Source: Chloroflexota bacterium (GTDB lineage: Bacteria > Chloroflexota > Dehalococcoidia > UBA1151 > TMED-70). From it: a stretch of DNA of 64,000 nt. Positions 6,174 to 15,072 of the stretch are shown here, piece by piece. The stretch lies in NCBI GenBank assembly GCA_002719425.1, contig PBHA01000004.1, positions 180,877-244,876 of the forward strand. The letters run 5' to 3'. Positions within the stretch are counted from its first letter, which is position 1. The number at the start of each line of letters is the position of its first letter. The position numbers were made by a program, and so were the translations under genes. The notes under the pieces are model-generated. The model saw nothing but the letters and a program-made list of their open reading frames with translations, was not told the origin of the DNA and ran no database searches.

Positions 6174-7791
6174 ATTTATACACGAAAACGAGTCAATTGA
6201 ATTATCTCAAGATAAATCACTTTTTGACTTGGCTGATCAGGTCAAAATGAGAATTCCTACATCTTGTAGAAGAGTTGGTGATTGTCATGAATGCATAGTT
6301 GAAGTGTCCCAAGGATTAGAAAATTTATCAGAACCCTCAGACCATGAAACTTTTTTGACTGAACCTTACAGATTAGCTTGTCAATCAAAACTAGTAGCTC
6401 TGAAAAGCGATATTAGTTTTACTCCAAGAAAAAGAGATAGAAAGATCTTAACAAATTTCAGTGGGACTAATCAACATGAGATTGATCATAATTATATCTA
6501 TAAAAACGACTCACTAATCTTAAAAACAGCTAGTGAAGAAAAGATAATATCAAAATCAAAAAATTTTTATGGTTTAGCCATAGATATTGGAACTACAACA
6601 GTTGCAATTAACTTAGTTGATCTTGATAATGGAAAAATAATTATAACCTCTTCTTTTGAAAATCCTCAAATATTTGGTGGATCTGATGTAATGAACCGTA
6701 TTTCTTATGATTCATCAAAATTTAAAGGCGAGTTATCAAAGTCAATAATTTCTTCTATTAATTTTGAAATAGGGGAATATGTGAAAAAAATAAAGATTAG
6801 AAGAAATGAAATTGTAGAAGTTGTTATTGTTGGAAATTCTACTATGAGAGATTTATTTTTTGACTTAAATGTTGAATCTATAGGAGTAAGACCTTATAAA
6901 TCAATAATAGAATTAGATTATATTGATAAAAAAGTTGATTCTACAGAAATTTCTAAGTTTGCAAAAGATATAAATCTTAGAATAAATCCTAACGCAATTG
7001 TCTATAGTCCCCCTTTAATAGCTTCTCATATTGGATCAGATGTATCAGCAGGTCTAATATCTACAGATTTTTTTGAAAATAGTAATTTGAAAATGTTAAT
7101 TGATATAGGAACAAATACAGAAGTAGTTTTAGGAACTCCTGGCAAAATGCTTGCTGCCTCATGCCCTGCTGGTCCAGCTTTTGAGGGTGGAGAAATTACT
7201 TATGGAATGCCTGGATATACTGGAGCAGTTGAAAAAGTTGATATATGTAAAAATAAGTTTACATATAAAACAATTGGAGACGCTGATGCTACAGGAATAT
7301 GTGGTTCTGGGTTAATAGATTTTTTATCTGTACTTGTTGAAAATAAACTAATGAATCCTCTTGGGAAGTTTACATCTGACGAAGATAAAATGTTTTTAGA
7401 TAATGATCAAAAAATTAATTTATCTAGAAAAGATGTTTCTAGTTTAGCTCAAGCAAAAGCTGCTAATGTTTGTGGCCAGGCTTTAGTTATAAAAGATTTT
7501 GGAAAAAATATTTTAGATATAGAAAATGTTTATTTAGCCGGAGGATTTGCTAATTACATAGATATTAAAAATGCTATAAATATTGGATTTATACTAGACT
7601 TTCCTTTAGAAAAGATAAAAAAAATAGGAAATTCAGCTTTAGAAGGTGCTACAAAGTTATTATTATCAAATAAACTTAGAAAAAATCTAGTGGAATATGT
7701 TAGTAATATTGACCACCTGGAACTAGAAACAAAATCAGATTTTTTTGATTATTTTGTTGAAGGTTGCCAATTCAAGAAGATCTCTATATAA
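6160..7791 (+). CDS. Reductive activator of corrinoid protein (RACo-like; 2Fe-2S plus ASKHA/DUF4445)
   Basis: This 543-residue protein has an N-terminal plant-type [2Fe-2S] domain with cysteines C36-x5-C42-x2-C45-x28-C74. A linker leads to an actin-like ATPase module with phosphate-binding motifs AIDIGTTT (about 140) and LIDIGTNTE, plus the late GICGSG and YLAGGF motifs of DUF4445 proteins. Characterised relatives (RACo, RamA-like activators) use ATP and a low-potential electron to return accidentally oxidised Co(II) corrinoid to Co(I). This replaces the AdoMet-dependent reactivation domain of MetH. It overlaps the preceding Cys-rich gene by 14 bases. The electron donor is not evident in the operon. 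Confidence 0.9.
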   Translation: MSNYKFIHENESIELSQDKSLFDLADQVKMRIPTSCRRVGDCHECIVEVSQGLENLSEPSDHETFLTEPYRLACQSKLVALKSDISFTPRKRDRKILTNFSGTNQHEIDHNYIYKNDSLILKTASEEKIISKSKNFYGLAIDIGTTTVAINLVDLDNGKIIITSSFENPQIFGGSDVMNRISYDSSKFKGELSKSIISSINFEIGEYVKKIKIRRNEIVEVVIVGNSTMRDLFFDLNVESIGVRPYKSIIELDYIDKKVDSTEISKFAKDINLRINPNAIVYSPPLIASHIGSDVSAGLISTDFFENSNLKMLIDIGTNTEVVLGTPGKMLAASCPAGPAFEGGEITYGMPGYTGAVEKVDICKNKFTYKTIGDADATGICGSGLIDFLSVLVENKLMNPLGKFTSDEDKMFLDNDQKINLSRKDVSSLAQAKAANVCGQALVIKDFGKNILDIENVYLAGGFANYIDIKNAINIGFILDFPLEKIKKIGNSALEGATKLLLSNKLRKNLVEYVSNIDHLELETKSDFFDYFVEGCQFKKISI

Positions 7792-7794
7792 ATT

Positions 7795-8784
7795 ATGAAA
7801 TATAAAGCTGTTATAACCGATTATGTTTGGCCAAACTTAGATATTGAGACCAAAATCCTTAATGATAATGATATCGAAGTTGTAGATTGCAATAAAAAAA
7901 CTGACGAAGAGTTAAAAAAAGAACTTGTCGATGCTGATGCTATTTTGTTCTGTTTCAGAGATATAAACTCTGAAATATTAAGTGTTACTGAAAATTGTAA
8001 AGTAGCCTCAAGATATGGAATAGGTGTAGATAATATTGATATTGCAAAGTGTACTGATCTTGGAATAGTAGTTACAAATATTCCTGACTACTGTTTAGAA
8101 GAAGTATCAGATCATGCAATAGCGATGATTTTAAGTCTCAACAGAAGAATTTCAGATCATTCAAATATGGTAAAAAATGGCGGGTGGAATGATCTAAATT
8201 TAAATATCCCAGTTCAAAGAATTAGTAATGCAACATTAGGAATTGTAGGTTTTGGTAGAATTGGAAAAACCATTGCCAATAGAGTTTCTGGACTAGGTGT
8301 AAAATGTATTGCGTATGATCCCTTAATTAATCCTGGTACATTTATAGATGAAGTAAGTATAGTTGATTTTCCAGAGCTACTTAGAAAATCAGATTTTATT
8401 ACTGTTCACGTCCCTTTAAATGATAGTACGTACCATCTTTTTTCTGAAAATGAGTTTGAACAAATGAAGAATAATTGTATATTAGTCAACTGTGCCAGAG
8501 GTGGACTAATTGACGAAGTTGCTGCATCTAAAGCTTTATCAGGGAATAAAATTGGAGGAATTGGATTAGATGTAATAGAAGATACTTCTAAATCTCCAAA
8601 TAGTCCTTTATTCCGAAATCAAAATGTAATTATAACTCCACATACTGCTTTTTTTTCAAAAGCATCAGGTGAGGAGCTTCAGAGAAGAACTGCCGAAGAA
8701 ATAGTTAGAGTGTTGGGTGACAGTAGACCCGAAAACTTTATAAATCCCGAAGTAATTGGTAAATCCAAAGCCGACTTGAACTAA
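7795..8784 (+). CDS. D-2-hydroxyacid dehydrogenase, CtBP-like
   Basis: This 329-residue protein begins MKYKAVITDYVWP, typical of the C-terminal-binding-protein-like branch of D-2-hydroxyacid dehydrogenases. It has the NAD motif GIVGFGRIG near 148-156, the catalytic-Arg region NCARGGLID, and the catalytic-His region TPHTAFFS near the C-terminus. It starts 3 bases after the activator stop codon and is therefore probably the last gene of the corrinoid operon. It may oxidise or reduce the demethylated product (inference). A second, divergent hydroxyacid dehydrogenase operon lies at the other end of the locus. Its stop overlaps the converging rmuC gene by 4 bases. Confidence 0.88.
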   Translation: MKYKAVITDYVWPNLDIETKILNDNDIEVVDCNKKTDEELKKELVDADAILFCFRDINSEILSVTENCKVASRYGIGVDNIDIAKCTDLGIVVTNIPDYCLEEVSDHAIAMILSLNRRISDHSNMVKNGGWNDLNLNIPVQRISNATLGIVGFGRIGKTIANRVSGLGVKCIAYDPLINPGTFIDEVSIVDFPELLRKSDFITVHVPLNDSTYHLFSENEFEQMKNNCILVNCARGGLIDEVAASKALSGNKIGGIGLDVIEDTSKSPNSPLFRNQNVIITPHTAFFSKASGEELQRRTAEEIVRVLGDSRPENFINPEVIGKSKADLN

Positions 8785-9947
8785 TTATCTAAAGTCATTT
8801 GTCTTTGGTTTTTTTCTTCATCGTTAGAACTTATTTCTTGTTCATCATTAATATCATTATCTATAACAGAAACATCTAGAGCTTTATCTGGGTTTTTATC
8901 TAGTTGAGTTTCTAAGTCTTTTACTGCATTAAATTTTCTATCTAGAGCTTTCCTTCTTCTGCCCTCAAGATAATCAAAATGAGTCGTAGCAGTCTTTAGT
9001 GCTCTAGCTACTACAGATTGTTCTTCAAGATAATTATCCCATTCTTTTTTTAATTCATCTAAAATTGACATGATTTGATCTTGATTCTCTCCTATAGTTA
9101 CAACTTTCATAAATTCTTTAATAACTCCTACAACTAGAAGTAAATTACCGGGGGAAGTTATTGTTACTTTTTTACCTTGAGCATATTGAACTAGATCCAT
9201 TCTTTTTTCATAAATAAAAGATAAAATATGGTCACTCGGTACAAAAACTATAACATTGTCTAATGTGTTTGTTTTGGTGTTAATATATTTTGTTCCAACT
9301 TCATCAATTATTCTCTTAAGAGAGTCAAAGAATTTTTTCTCTCTATTTTGATTATCCGATTCTTCAGAATCTTCATCCATAAGAGGCTGAAAGTATTCCC
9401 ATATAAATTTAGAATCCATATGTATTACTTTCCCATCAGGCAAATTTATAGTGAAATCAGGTCTTGTTCCATTTTCTAGTACTTGTTGGGTATCATATTG
9501 AACTCCCTTTATAAAACCAGCACTTCTGAAAATATCTTCAGCCATTAATTCACCTAATTGACCTCTGGTTTGAGTTCCTGAAAGTACATTAGTTAGTTTA
9601 CTGAATTCTTGTTTAGCTATATTTATTGCATCTTCTGTACTTTTATTTTGTTTCCTCAGTAAGTCATTAGTTGTTACTAATTTAACAGTTTCCTGCATAG
9701 TTTTATCATATTGTCTTGTCATCAAGTCTTTGACAGTTTGTAAGTCCTTATTGAATTTATCATCCTTTTCAGCAAGTAATTCTTTTACTTTATTTTCTAC
9801 ACCCTCTGTAGTGTTATCAGCAAATTCCTTAAATTTCATACCTGAAAAATATTTGGAAAAACGAGAAAAAAATACTATTGATATCCCAGCAATAGAAAAA
9901 ATAAGAATTATAAGCAGAAAAATTATTGATAGATTGAATAAAGTCAT
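8781..9947 (-). CDS. rmuC: DNA recombination protein RmuC
   Basis: This 388-residue protein has one N-terminal membrane segment (about 5-27), a long charged coiled-coil region (about 45-115), and the conserved RmuC core including GTQTRGQLGE, DFTINLPDGK and a late FVPSDHILSF segment. RmuC is a predicted nuclease-fold protein that limits inversions at short inverted repeats. The C-terminus is acidic and repetitive in Asp/Glu/Asn. It converges on the corrinoid operon and is divergent from the alcohol dehydrogenase gene, so it is probably transcribed alone. Confidence 0.9.
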   Translation of the reverse strand: MTLFNLSIIFLLIILIFSIAGISIVFFSRFSKYFSGMKFKEFADNTTEGVENKVKELLAEKDDKFNKDLQTVKDLMTRQYDKTMQETVKLVTTNDLLRKQNKSTEDAINIAKQEFSKLTNVLSGTQTRGQLGELMAEDIFRSAGFIKGVQYDTQQVLENGTRPDFTINLPDGKVIHMDSKFIWEYFQPLMDEDSEESDNQNREKKFFDSLKRIIDEVGTKYINTKTNTLDNVIVFVPSDHILSFIYEKRMDLVQYAQGKKVTITSPGNLLLVVGVIKEFMKVVTIGENQDQIMSILDELKKEWDNYLEEQSVVARALKTATTHFDYLEGRRRKALDRKFNAVKDLETQLDKNPDKALDVSVIDNDINDEQEISSNDEEKNQRQMTLDN

Positions 9948-10031
9948 AAAGATATTTTTAAATAGGTATTTAAAATAATTTTAGAGTTTTAATGTAAAAT
10001 AAGTCAAATTGTAAAATTAAATGAGGGTTTG

Positions 10032-11036
10032 ATGAAATCTATGACATGGAGAGGTGAGGATAATTTTACTCTAGACGAAGTTGATATTCCAAATGTTATA
10101 GAAGGAACATGCTTAGTTAAGATAGATACTGCTGGTATTTGTGGTACAGATGTGCATATAACACAAGATTTATTTCCATCTCCCAAGAATGTAGTTCTTG
10201 GACATGAGTTTTCAGGTCAAGTTGTCGATGTGCATCGTTCTGGAGATCAAAATTTATTGAATAAATATATTTCTGCTCATACCGTTGGTGGATGTGGTAA
10301 GTGTGAAAATTGTAGAAAATGGACAGCTGGTCATTGTGAAAATAACGAAAGACGTGCGGGTGCATTTAGTCAATATATACTGGTAAACGAGGATGCTATT
10401 TCAATAATTCCTGAAGGTTTATCTCTGGAAAATGCTTCATTAGCGGAACCAGCTTCTTGCAGTTTATCATGCGTTGAAATGCTTAGAAATCCATTACCTA
10501 AAAGTACAGCTGTAGTAATTGGTAATGGGCTACTTGGTTTGTTTACTATTTTCTTCTTAAAAAAATTAGGAATTGATAAAATAATTTCCTCAGAAATCAA
10601 TCCTGAAAGAAGATCTTTAGCAAAAGATTTTGGTTCAGATATAAGTATTAACCCTGTAGAAACTGACTTAGATGAAATTGTTAGAAATGAAACTAATGGT
10701 TATGGAGCAGACATAGTAGCTGAAGCAGTAGGAAAGCCAGAAATATTAAAATCATGCTTTAACTTTTTAAGACCCAGAGGTCAAATGTTACTAGTGGGAG
10801 TAAACCCTAAAGGGTCTTATCTGCCTTTTGACTTATTTGAAATGCATTATAATGAAATATCTATATTTGGAGCATTTGGTGCAGGTGATTCATTTGATAG
10901 AGCTTTGAATGAACTAAAAAATATGCCTCTAGATAAAATAATTTCTCAAAGATTTACATTAGAAAATCTTCCCCTAGCAATAGAAAAATCTTCTAGAGCA
11001 GAAGGAATAAAATTTGTCGTTGGACCTAACGATTAA
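10032..11036 (+). CDS. Zinc-dependent alcohol dehydrogenase (MDR; threonine/sorbitol dehydrogenase-like)
   Basis: This 334-residue enzyme keeps both zinc sites: catalytic Cys37 (GICGTD) with His58-Glu59 (LGHEF), and structural Cys88, Cys91, Cys94 and Cys102. A Rossmann motif (VIGNGLLG) follows in the middle. The family oxidises secondary alcohols or polyols such as threonine, sorbitol or butanediol with NAD(P)+. I start at the ATG at 10032, with GAGGG a few bases upstream, rather than the TTG one codon earlier. It may be co-transcribed with the aminotransferase-fold gene 27 bases downstream. The substrate is not predictable. Confidence 0.87.
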   Translation: MKSMTWRGEDNFTLDEVDIPNVIEGTCLVKIDTAGICGTDVHITQDLFPSPKNVVLGHEFSGQVVDVHRSGDQNLLNKYISAHTVGGCGKCENCRKWTAGHCENNERRAGAFSQYILVNEDAISIIPEGLSLENASLAEPASCSLSCVEMLRNPLPKSTAVVIGNGLLGLFTIFFLKKLGIDKIISSEINPERRSLAKDFGSDISINPVETDLDEIVRNETNGYGADIVAEAVGKPEILKSCFNFLRPRGQMLLVGVNPKGSYLPFDLFEMHYNEISIFGAFGAGDSFDRALNELKNMPLDKIISQRFTLENLPLAIEKSSRAEGIKFVVGPND

Positions 11037-11063
11037 GTGTATAATTTCAGTTAGAATAAATAT

Positions 11064-12227
11064 ATGACAAATCAAACTTCAAATTATAGAAAATATTTTA
11101 ATATTGACGAAGATGTAGCTTATCTAAATAGTGCTTATATGGGATTACTACCAAAAGAATCTGTAGTAAAGGGCACTAAAGGGTTTGACCTTAAGTCAAA
11201 ATCTTGGAATATTCATTGGGAAGATTTTTATAAAAAACCTGAAAATACTAGGAAATTATTCTCAAAATTAATCAATGCTGATATAAATTCAATATTTTTC
11301 ACACCTTCTGCTAGCTATGCTTTTGCTGTTTTTGTTAATAATTATCATCTTCATGATAAGAAAACAATTTTACTACTTGAGGAAGAATTTCCATCAAACG
11401 TTTGGGTATGGAAAGAATTAGCAAAAAAGGAAAATGGTGTAGTAAAATTTGTGCCCAGGCCCTCTGATGATAATTGGACTTCTTCAATTATTAACAGTAT
11501 TGATAAAGATACTTCTATAGTTTCAGTACCAAATTGTCATTGGACAGACGGAGGGTTGATAGATTTAGAAACGTTATCTAAAGAGTTGAAGAAAAACAAT
11601 ATAGCATTAGCAATAGACGGTACACAATCTGTTGGTGTAATGCCAATAGATATTAGTAAAATAAAACCAGATTTTATGGTGGTATCTGGGTATAAATGGT
11701 GCCTTGGTCCTTACAGTTTAGGTTTGGCTTACATTGATAAAAAATATCACGATGGATCACCAATTGAGCATAATTGGATGTCAAAGTTTCAAATACCTAC
11801 TGATAATTCTGTACCTGATATGACAATTTACGAAGATTTTGATTATCAAAATGCAAGAAAATTTGATTTTGGACAAAGAGGGAACTTTCATCTAATGCCT
11901 GTACTGGAGTCATCATTGGAACTTATTCTAAAAATTACACCTGAATCGATATATGAACATGTAGATTTTCTTAATGAAGAAATAATAAAGATTACCTCGG
12001 AGATGGGAATTTCAAATATAAAAAGTGATTATAGAGCAAAGCATTATCTTGGTCTAAGATTTGAAAATGAAATCCCTAAGGATTTTATAGAAAATCTTTC
12101 TAAAAAAAATATTTTTATTAGTTCAAGAGGAAAGAAAGCTATAAGGGTTACTCCACACATATGGAATAATTTGAACGATATTGATAAATTCATAAATGGA
12201 TTTAGGAAAGTACTTTCATATGATTAA
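11064..12227 (+). CDS. PLP-dependent class V aminotransferase-fold protein
   Basis: This 387-residue protein is a fold-type I PLP enzyme of the class V group (cysteine desulfurase, isopenicillin N epimerase and kynureninase relatives). The N-terminal LNSAYMGLLPK, the PLP-binding AIDGTQSVGVMPID and the Schiff-base lysine in SGYKWCLGP are clear. There is no obvious cysteine-bearing catalytic loop of NifS/IscS type, so amino-acid epimerase, lyase or aminotransferase activity is more likely than sulfur transfer (inference). The last bases overlap the following ornithine cyclodeaminase-family gene, so the two likely act on the same amino acid. Confidence 0.85.
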   Translation: MTNQTSNYRKYFNIDEDVAYLNSAYMGLLPKESVVKGTKGFDLKSKSWNIHWEDFYKKPENTRKLFSKLINADINSIFFTPSASYAFAVFVNNYHLHDKKTILLLEEEFPSNVWVWKELAKKENGVVKFVPRPSDDNWTSSIINSIDKDTSIVSVPNCHWTDGGLIDLETLSKELKKNNIALAIDGTQSVGVMPIDISKIKPDFMVVSGYKWCLGPYSLGLAYIDKKYHDGSPIEHNWMSKFQIPTDNSVPDMTIYEDFDYQNARKFDFGQRGNFHLMPVLESSLELILKITPESIYEHVDFLNEEIIKITSEMGISNIKSDYRAKHYLGLRFENEIPKDFIENLSKKNIFISSRGKKAIRVTPHIWNNLNDIDKFINGFRKVLSYD

Positions 12228-13149
12228 TTTTATTTCTGAAGATCAAGTAAAAGATATTTTGAGTGTAAAAAATACAGTTGAATTGTTGGAAGAAGCAATG
12301 AAAGCTTTATCTACAGGTAAAGCTTTTAATAGTCCCAGAAAAAGACTTCCAACCAGTTATGAAGGAGGAAATTTACATTTTATGGCTGCATCATGGCCAG
12401 AAAAAGGAATTGCAGGTCATAAAAGCTATGTTGTTACAAATGGTAAAGCTACTTTTGTTGTTGTTCTTTATTCAACAGATGGAGAAGGACTACTTGGTGT
12501 AATAGAAGCAAATCTTTTAGGTCAGATTAGAACAGGAGCTGCATCAGGCTTGGCTTCAAAATATTTAGCAAAAAAGGATTCAAAAAGAATAGCTATTATT
12601 GGGTCAGGATTTCAAGCCGAAACTCAACTAGAAGCAATCCATTCACAGTTTAATTTAGAAAAAGTAAAAGTATATTCAAGAAAGAAAGAGAAACGTGATG
12701 CTTTTGCTGAAAAAATGACTAATAAATTAGGATTAAATATCAATACATGTGAATCATCAGAAGAAGCAACAGAAAATACTGATATTATTTCACTTATCAC
12801 AAACTCTACTACTCCTGTAATTTTTGATAATCAAATAAAAAGAGGAGTCCATATTAACGCAGCAGGTGGTAATAGTTGGCTCCGATCTGAATTGTCTTCA
12901 GATTCAATGAAAAATTTTGATTTTATATCATGCGATGATATAGAGCAGGCTAAAACAGAGTGCAAAGAACTAATGGAAGCCACAGAAAAAGGGATTATAT
13001 CTTGGAATAATGTTCATCAACTATCATCAGTAATAAACGGACAAATCACTGGAAGAAAAAATAGTAAAGAAATAACTTTGTACGAATCATTAGGTATTGC
13101 AATACAAGATATTGCTGCTGCAAAATTTATCTATGATCAACTAAAATAG
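12220..13149 (+). CDS. Ornithine cyclodeaminase / mu-crystallin family protein
   Basis: This is a 309-residue NAD(P)-binding protein of the ornithine cyclodeaminase, alanine dehydrogenase (AlaDH-type) and ketimine reductase family. Diagnostic segments are SPRKRLP near the N-terminus, GQIRTGAASGLA, and the nucleotide motif IAIIGSGFQAE. I chose the ATG at 12220, which has AGGAAAG nine bases upstream and overlaps the previous gene by 8 bases, over an in-frame ATG 24 bases earlier that would place that ribosome binding site inside the gene. It could be a cyclodeaminase, an opine/imine reductase or an amino acid dehydrogenase. It converges on coaE with no space between them. Confidence 0.86.
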   Translation: MINFISEDQVKDILSVKNTVELLEEAMKALSTGKAFNSPRKRLPTSYEGGNLHFMAASWPEKGIAGHKSYVVTNGKATFVVVLYSTDGEGLLGVIEANLLGQIRTGAASGLASKYLAKKDSKRIAIIGSGFQAETQLEAIHSQFNLEKVKVYSRKKEKRDAFAEKMTNKLGLNINTCESSEEATENTDIISLITNSTTPVIFDNQIKRGVHINAAGGNSWLRSELSSDSMKNFDFISCDDIEQAKTECKELMEATEKGIISWNNVHQLSSVINGQITGRKNSKEITLYESLGIAIQDIAAAKFIYDQLK

Positions 13150-13755
13150 TTATATATTTTTCTGTATAATTTTTTCCGTCTCTTTTTCTATAATTTTTTT
13201 AAGTTCTTTTAGATTAGAATTATTATTAATAATCGAAAAATCAATCTTATCTCTAACCAATATTTCTTTTATTTGATCTGCTTTAAGTTGTTTTTTTAAT
13301 ATATTGTCAAATTTTTTTTCAGATAGATTTCTTTCTTTTTCTACTCTTATTTTAGATAAATTGTGATTAGTATCTACTATCCAAATGTGATCAAGAAGTT
13401 TATGCCAATCAGCTTCTACTATTATTGCTCCTTCAAAAACAATTAGATTTTCAGAACATTCAATTTTTTTTGTAATAAAATTCTCAACTTCAGGCCAAAT
13501 AATATTTTGAAGCATTTTTAATTTTTTGATGTCATCAAACACTAAATATCCTAGTTTGTTTGTGTCTATTTCATTATTTTCAGATAATACATTTGGGAAA
13601 GTCTCTGAAACTCTTTTCTTAATATCTTCGTTATATTTGTAATAATCTTTTGCAACTTCATCTAAATCGTAAGTATTTATTCCCTTATTTTTTAGAATTT
13701 CTAAAACTGATGATTTTCCACTTCCTATATTTCCTGTTATTCCTAATGTTTTCAT
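13150..13755 (-). CDS. coaE: Dephospho-CoA kinase
   Basis: This 201-residue P-loop kinase begins MKTLGITGNIGSGKSS, with the Walker A lysine at position 14. It continues with the DLDEVAK and VFEGAIIVE segments of CoaE. It performs the last step of coenzyme A synthesis, phosphorylating the 3'-OH of dephospho-CoA with ATP. Length and layout are normal for the family. The gene is leftward and apparently monocistronic; a strong hairpin lies just upstream of its promoter region. Confidence 0.93.
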   Translation of the reverse strand: MKTLGITGNIGSGKSSVLEILKNKGINTYDLDEVAKDYYKYNEDIKKRVSETFPNVLSENNEIDTNKLGYLVFDDIKKLKMLQNIIWPEVENFITKKIECSENLIVFEGAIIVEADWHKLLDHIWIVDTNHNLSKIRVEKERNLSEKKFDNILKKQLKADQIKEILVRDKIDFSIINNNSNLKELKKIIEKETEKIIQKNI

Positions 13756-13826
13756 ATTTATCCAAATAGGTTTTTAATTCAATATGTGACTTTTATTTAT
13801 ACTAATTAGTATTAAAATATACCCCC

Positions 13827-13886
13827 AGAGGTCTGAGCAATTAAATAAAAGGCCCTTTAATTAGGGCTTTTTATTTAAAGACCTCT
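13827..13886. terminator. Strong hairpin (likely terminator) with an extra outer inverted repeat
   Basis: A 16-base arm at 13841-13856 pairs with 13863-13878 around the loop TTAATT; the only imperfection is one G opposite T, which pairs as G-U in RNA. It resembles an intrinsic terminator, with runs of A and T flanking a GGCCCT/AGGGC core. A further 8-base inverted repeat, AGAGGTCT at 13827-13834 and AGACCTCT at 13879-13886, encloses it. The right arms include the stop codon and last codons of the leftward gene ending at 13875, so it would end that transcript and insulate coaE. Confidence 0.75.
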
Positions 13887-14198
13887 CTCTTTTAATTTAT
13901 CTTCAGTTACTATTTCATGAAATTCAATCTCATATTTTTCAATATTATCTTGTAATTCTTGAGATAACTTATTTCTAATCTCATCCGGCACATTTGCAAA
14001 TGAATTTGAGCTTAAAGTTTCCTGAGTCCATTCTGCACATACAGAAAAATCATCTGATGGTGTTCCCCAACCTGAAACGTATACAGTAGCTCCATTTCGA
14101 CCATTATTCTCATACTCTGAGCATATCTTTTTTAGCAAACTAGCTACTTTCCATAACTTATCTCTTGTAGTAGTACATTTTCTTCTTACTAAAAACAT
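13875..14198 (-). CDS. Small hypothetical protein
   Basis: This 107-residue soluble protein is not one I recognise. It opens MFLVRRKCTTTRDKLWKVAS and carries a central GATVYVSGWG segment and an acidic C-terminal helix. The beta-alpha-beta rhythm could fit a small ferredoxin-like (dimeric alpha/beta barrel) fold, but that is a guess. I start at the ATG at 14198, preceded by AAAGGA at 7 bases, rather than 42 bases upstream, because the longer form would overlap the divergent transporter gene. Its 3' end forms one arm of a strong hairpin. Confidence 0.65.
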   Translation of the reverse strand: MFLVRRKCTTTRDKLWKVASLLKKICSEYENNGRNGATVYVSGWGTPSDDFSVCAEWTQETLSSNSFANVPDEIRNKLSQELQDNIEKYEIEFHEIVTEDKLKERGL

Positions 14199-14230
14199 TC
14201 TGAATCCTTTCTTTGATATAGAATGACTAA

Positions 14231-15070
14231 ATGTCATCAATTATTATAATTACAGTTCTAATTTCTACCTTCATACATGCTACATGGAATTTTTTAATTA
14301 AAAAATCTCAACATCCTTATGAATATGTACAGTTACTTGCTGTAATTAGTGGATTAGTTTCTTTACCATTTGCAATTTTTTTTCTTATCTCAGAATCTTT
14401 TACGTTTTTAGGAATTTTCCTTAGTCTTCTGTCTGGTTTTATTCATGTCTTTTATTTTTATTTTTTAGGAACTGCTTATAAGAAAGGAGATCTTTCTTTT
14501 GTTTATCCAATAGCAAGAGGAACTGCGGTTGCATTAGTACCGTTATACGGTCTTTTTATTATGAGAGAAAGTGTAACGAGTATTTCTTTAATAGGAGTAT
14601 TTGTAGTTTTTGTAGGAATTATAATCTTAGGAAATATAAGACATATTAGGTTAGTTGATTCTAATAATCTTCTTTTATCATTGATTGTTGGATTAACTGT
14701 AAGTATTTATACAATAGTAGATAAATATGCAGTATCTTTAATCAATCCTATTTTTGTTTTCTCTGTATCTTCGTTTGTTGGAGGTTTTTTGTCTATTACA
14801 TTAATAGATAAGAGAGTTAGCCATTTTTATAACGTAGCTAAAAAAAATCTACAAATAGTTCTTTTAATTTCTATCTTAAGCGCTATAGCATACCCCATGG
14901 TTTTATATGCTTATAAATATTCTAGTGTTTCTTTAGTTGCTCCTTTAAGGGAGATTTCAACAGCTACTGCTGCAATTCTGGGCATTATATTTCTTAAAGA
15001 AACGCTTACGTTTTATAAAAGTATTGGAATCTTACTTATAGTTATTGGAGCAATACTAATAAGTTTATAG
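14231..15070 (+). CDS. EamA/DMT-family membrane transporter
   Basis: This 279-residue protein is almost entirely hydrophobic, with nine to ten predicted transmembrane helices in two repeats. The second repeat ends near VAPLREISTATAAILGIIFLKE, a typical EamA pattern; the matching PIARGTAVALVPLYGL lies in the first repeat. DMT-superfamily proteins export or import amino acids, nucleotide sugars or other metabolites; the cargo cannot be told. It converges on the cyclophilin gene with a gap of only two bases. Confidence 0.85.
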   Translation: MSSIIIITVLISTFIHATWNFLIKKSQHPYEYVQLLAVISGLVSLPFAIFFLISESFTFLGIFLSLLSGFIHVFYFYFLGTAYKKGDLSFVYPIARGTAVALVPLYGLFIMRESVTSISLIGVFVVFVGIIILGNIRHIRLVDSNNLLLSLIVGLTVSIYTIVDKYAVSLINPIFVFSVSSFVGGFLSITLIDKRVSHFYNVAKKNLQIVLLISILSAIAYPMVLYAYKYSSVSLVAPLREISTATAAILGIIFLKETLTFYKSIGILLIVIGAILISL

Positions 15071-15072
15071 TT

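Noticed and set aside
11064..12227. IscS/NifS cysteine desulfurase
   Set aside because: No catalytic cysteine loop or Fe-S assembly neighbours; only the class V aminotransferase fold is supported.
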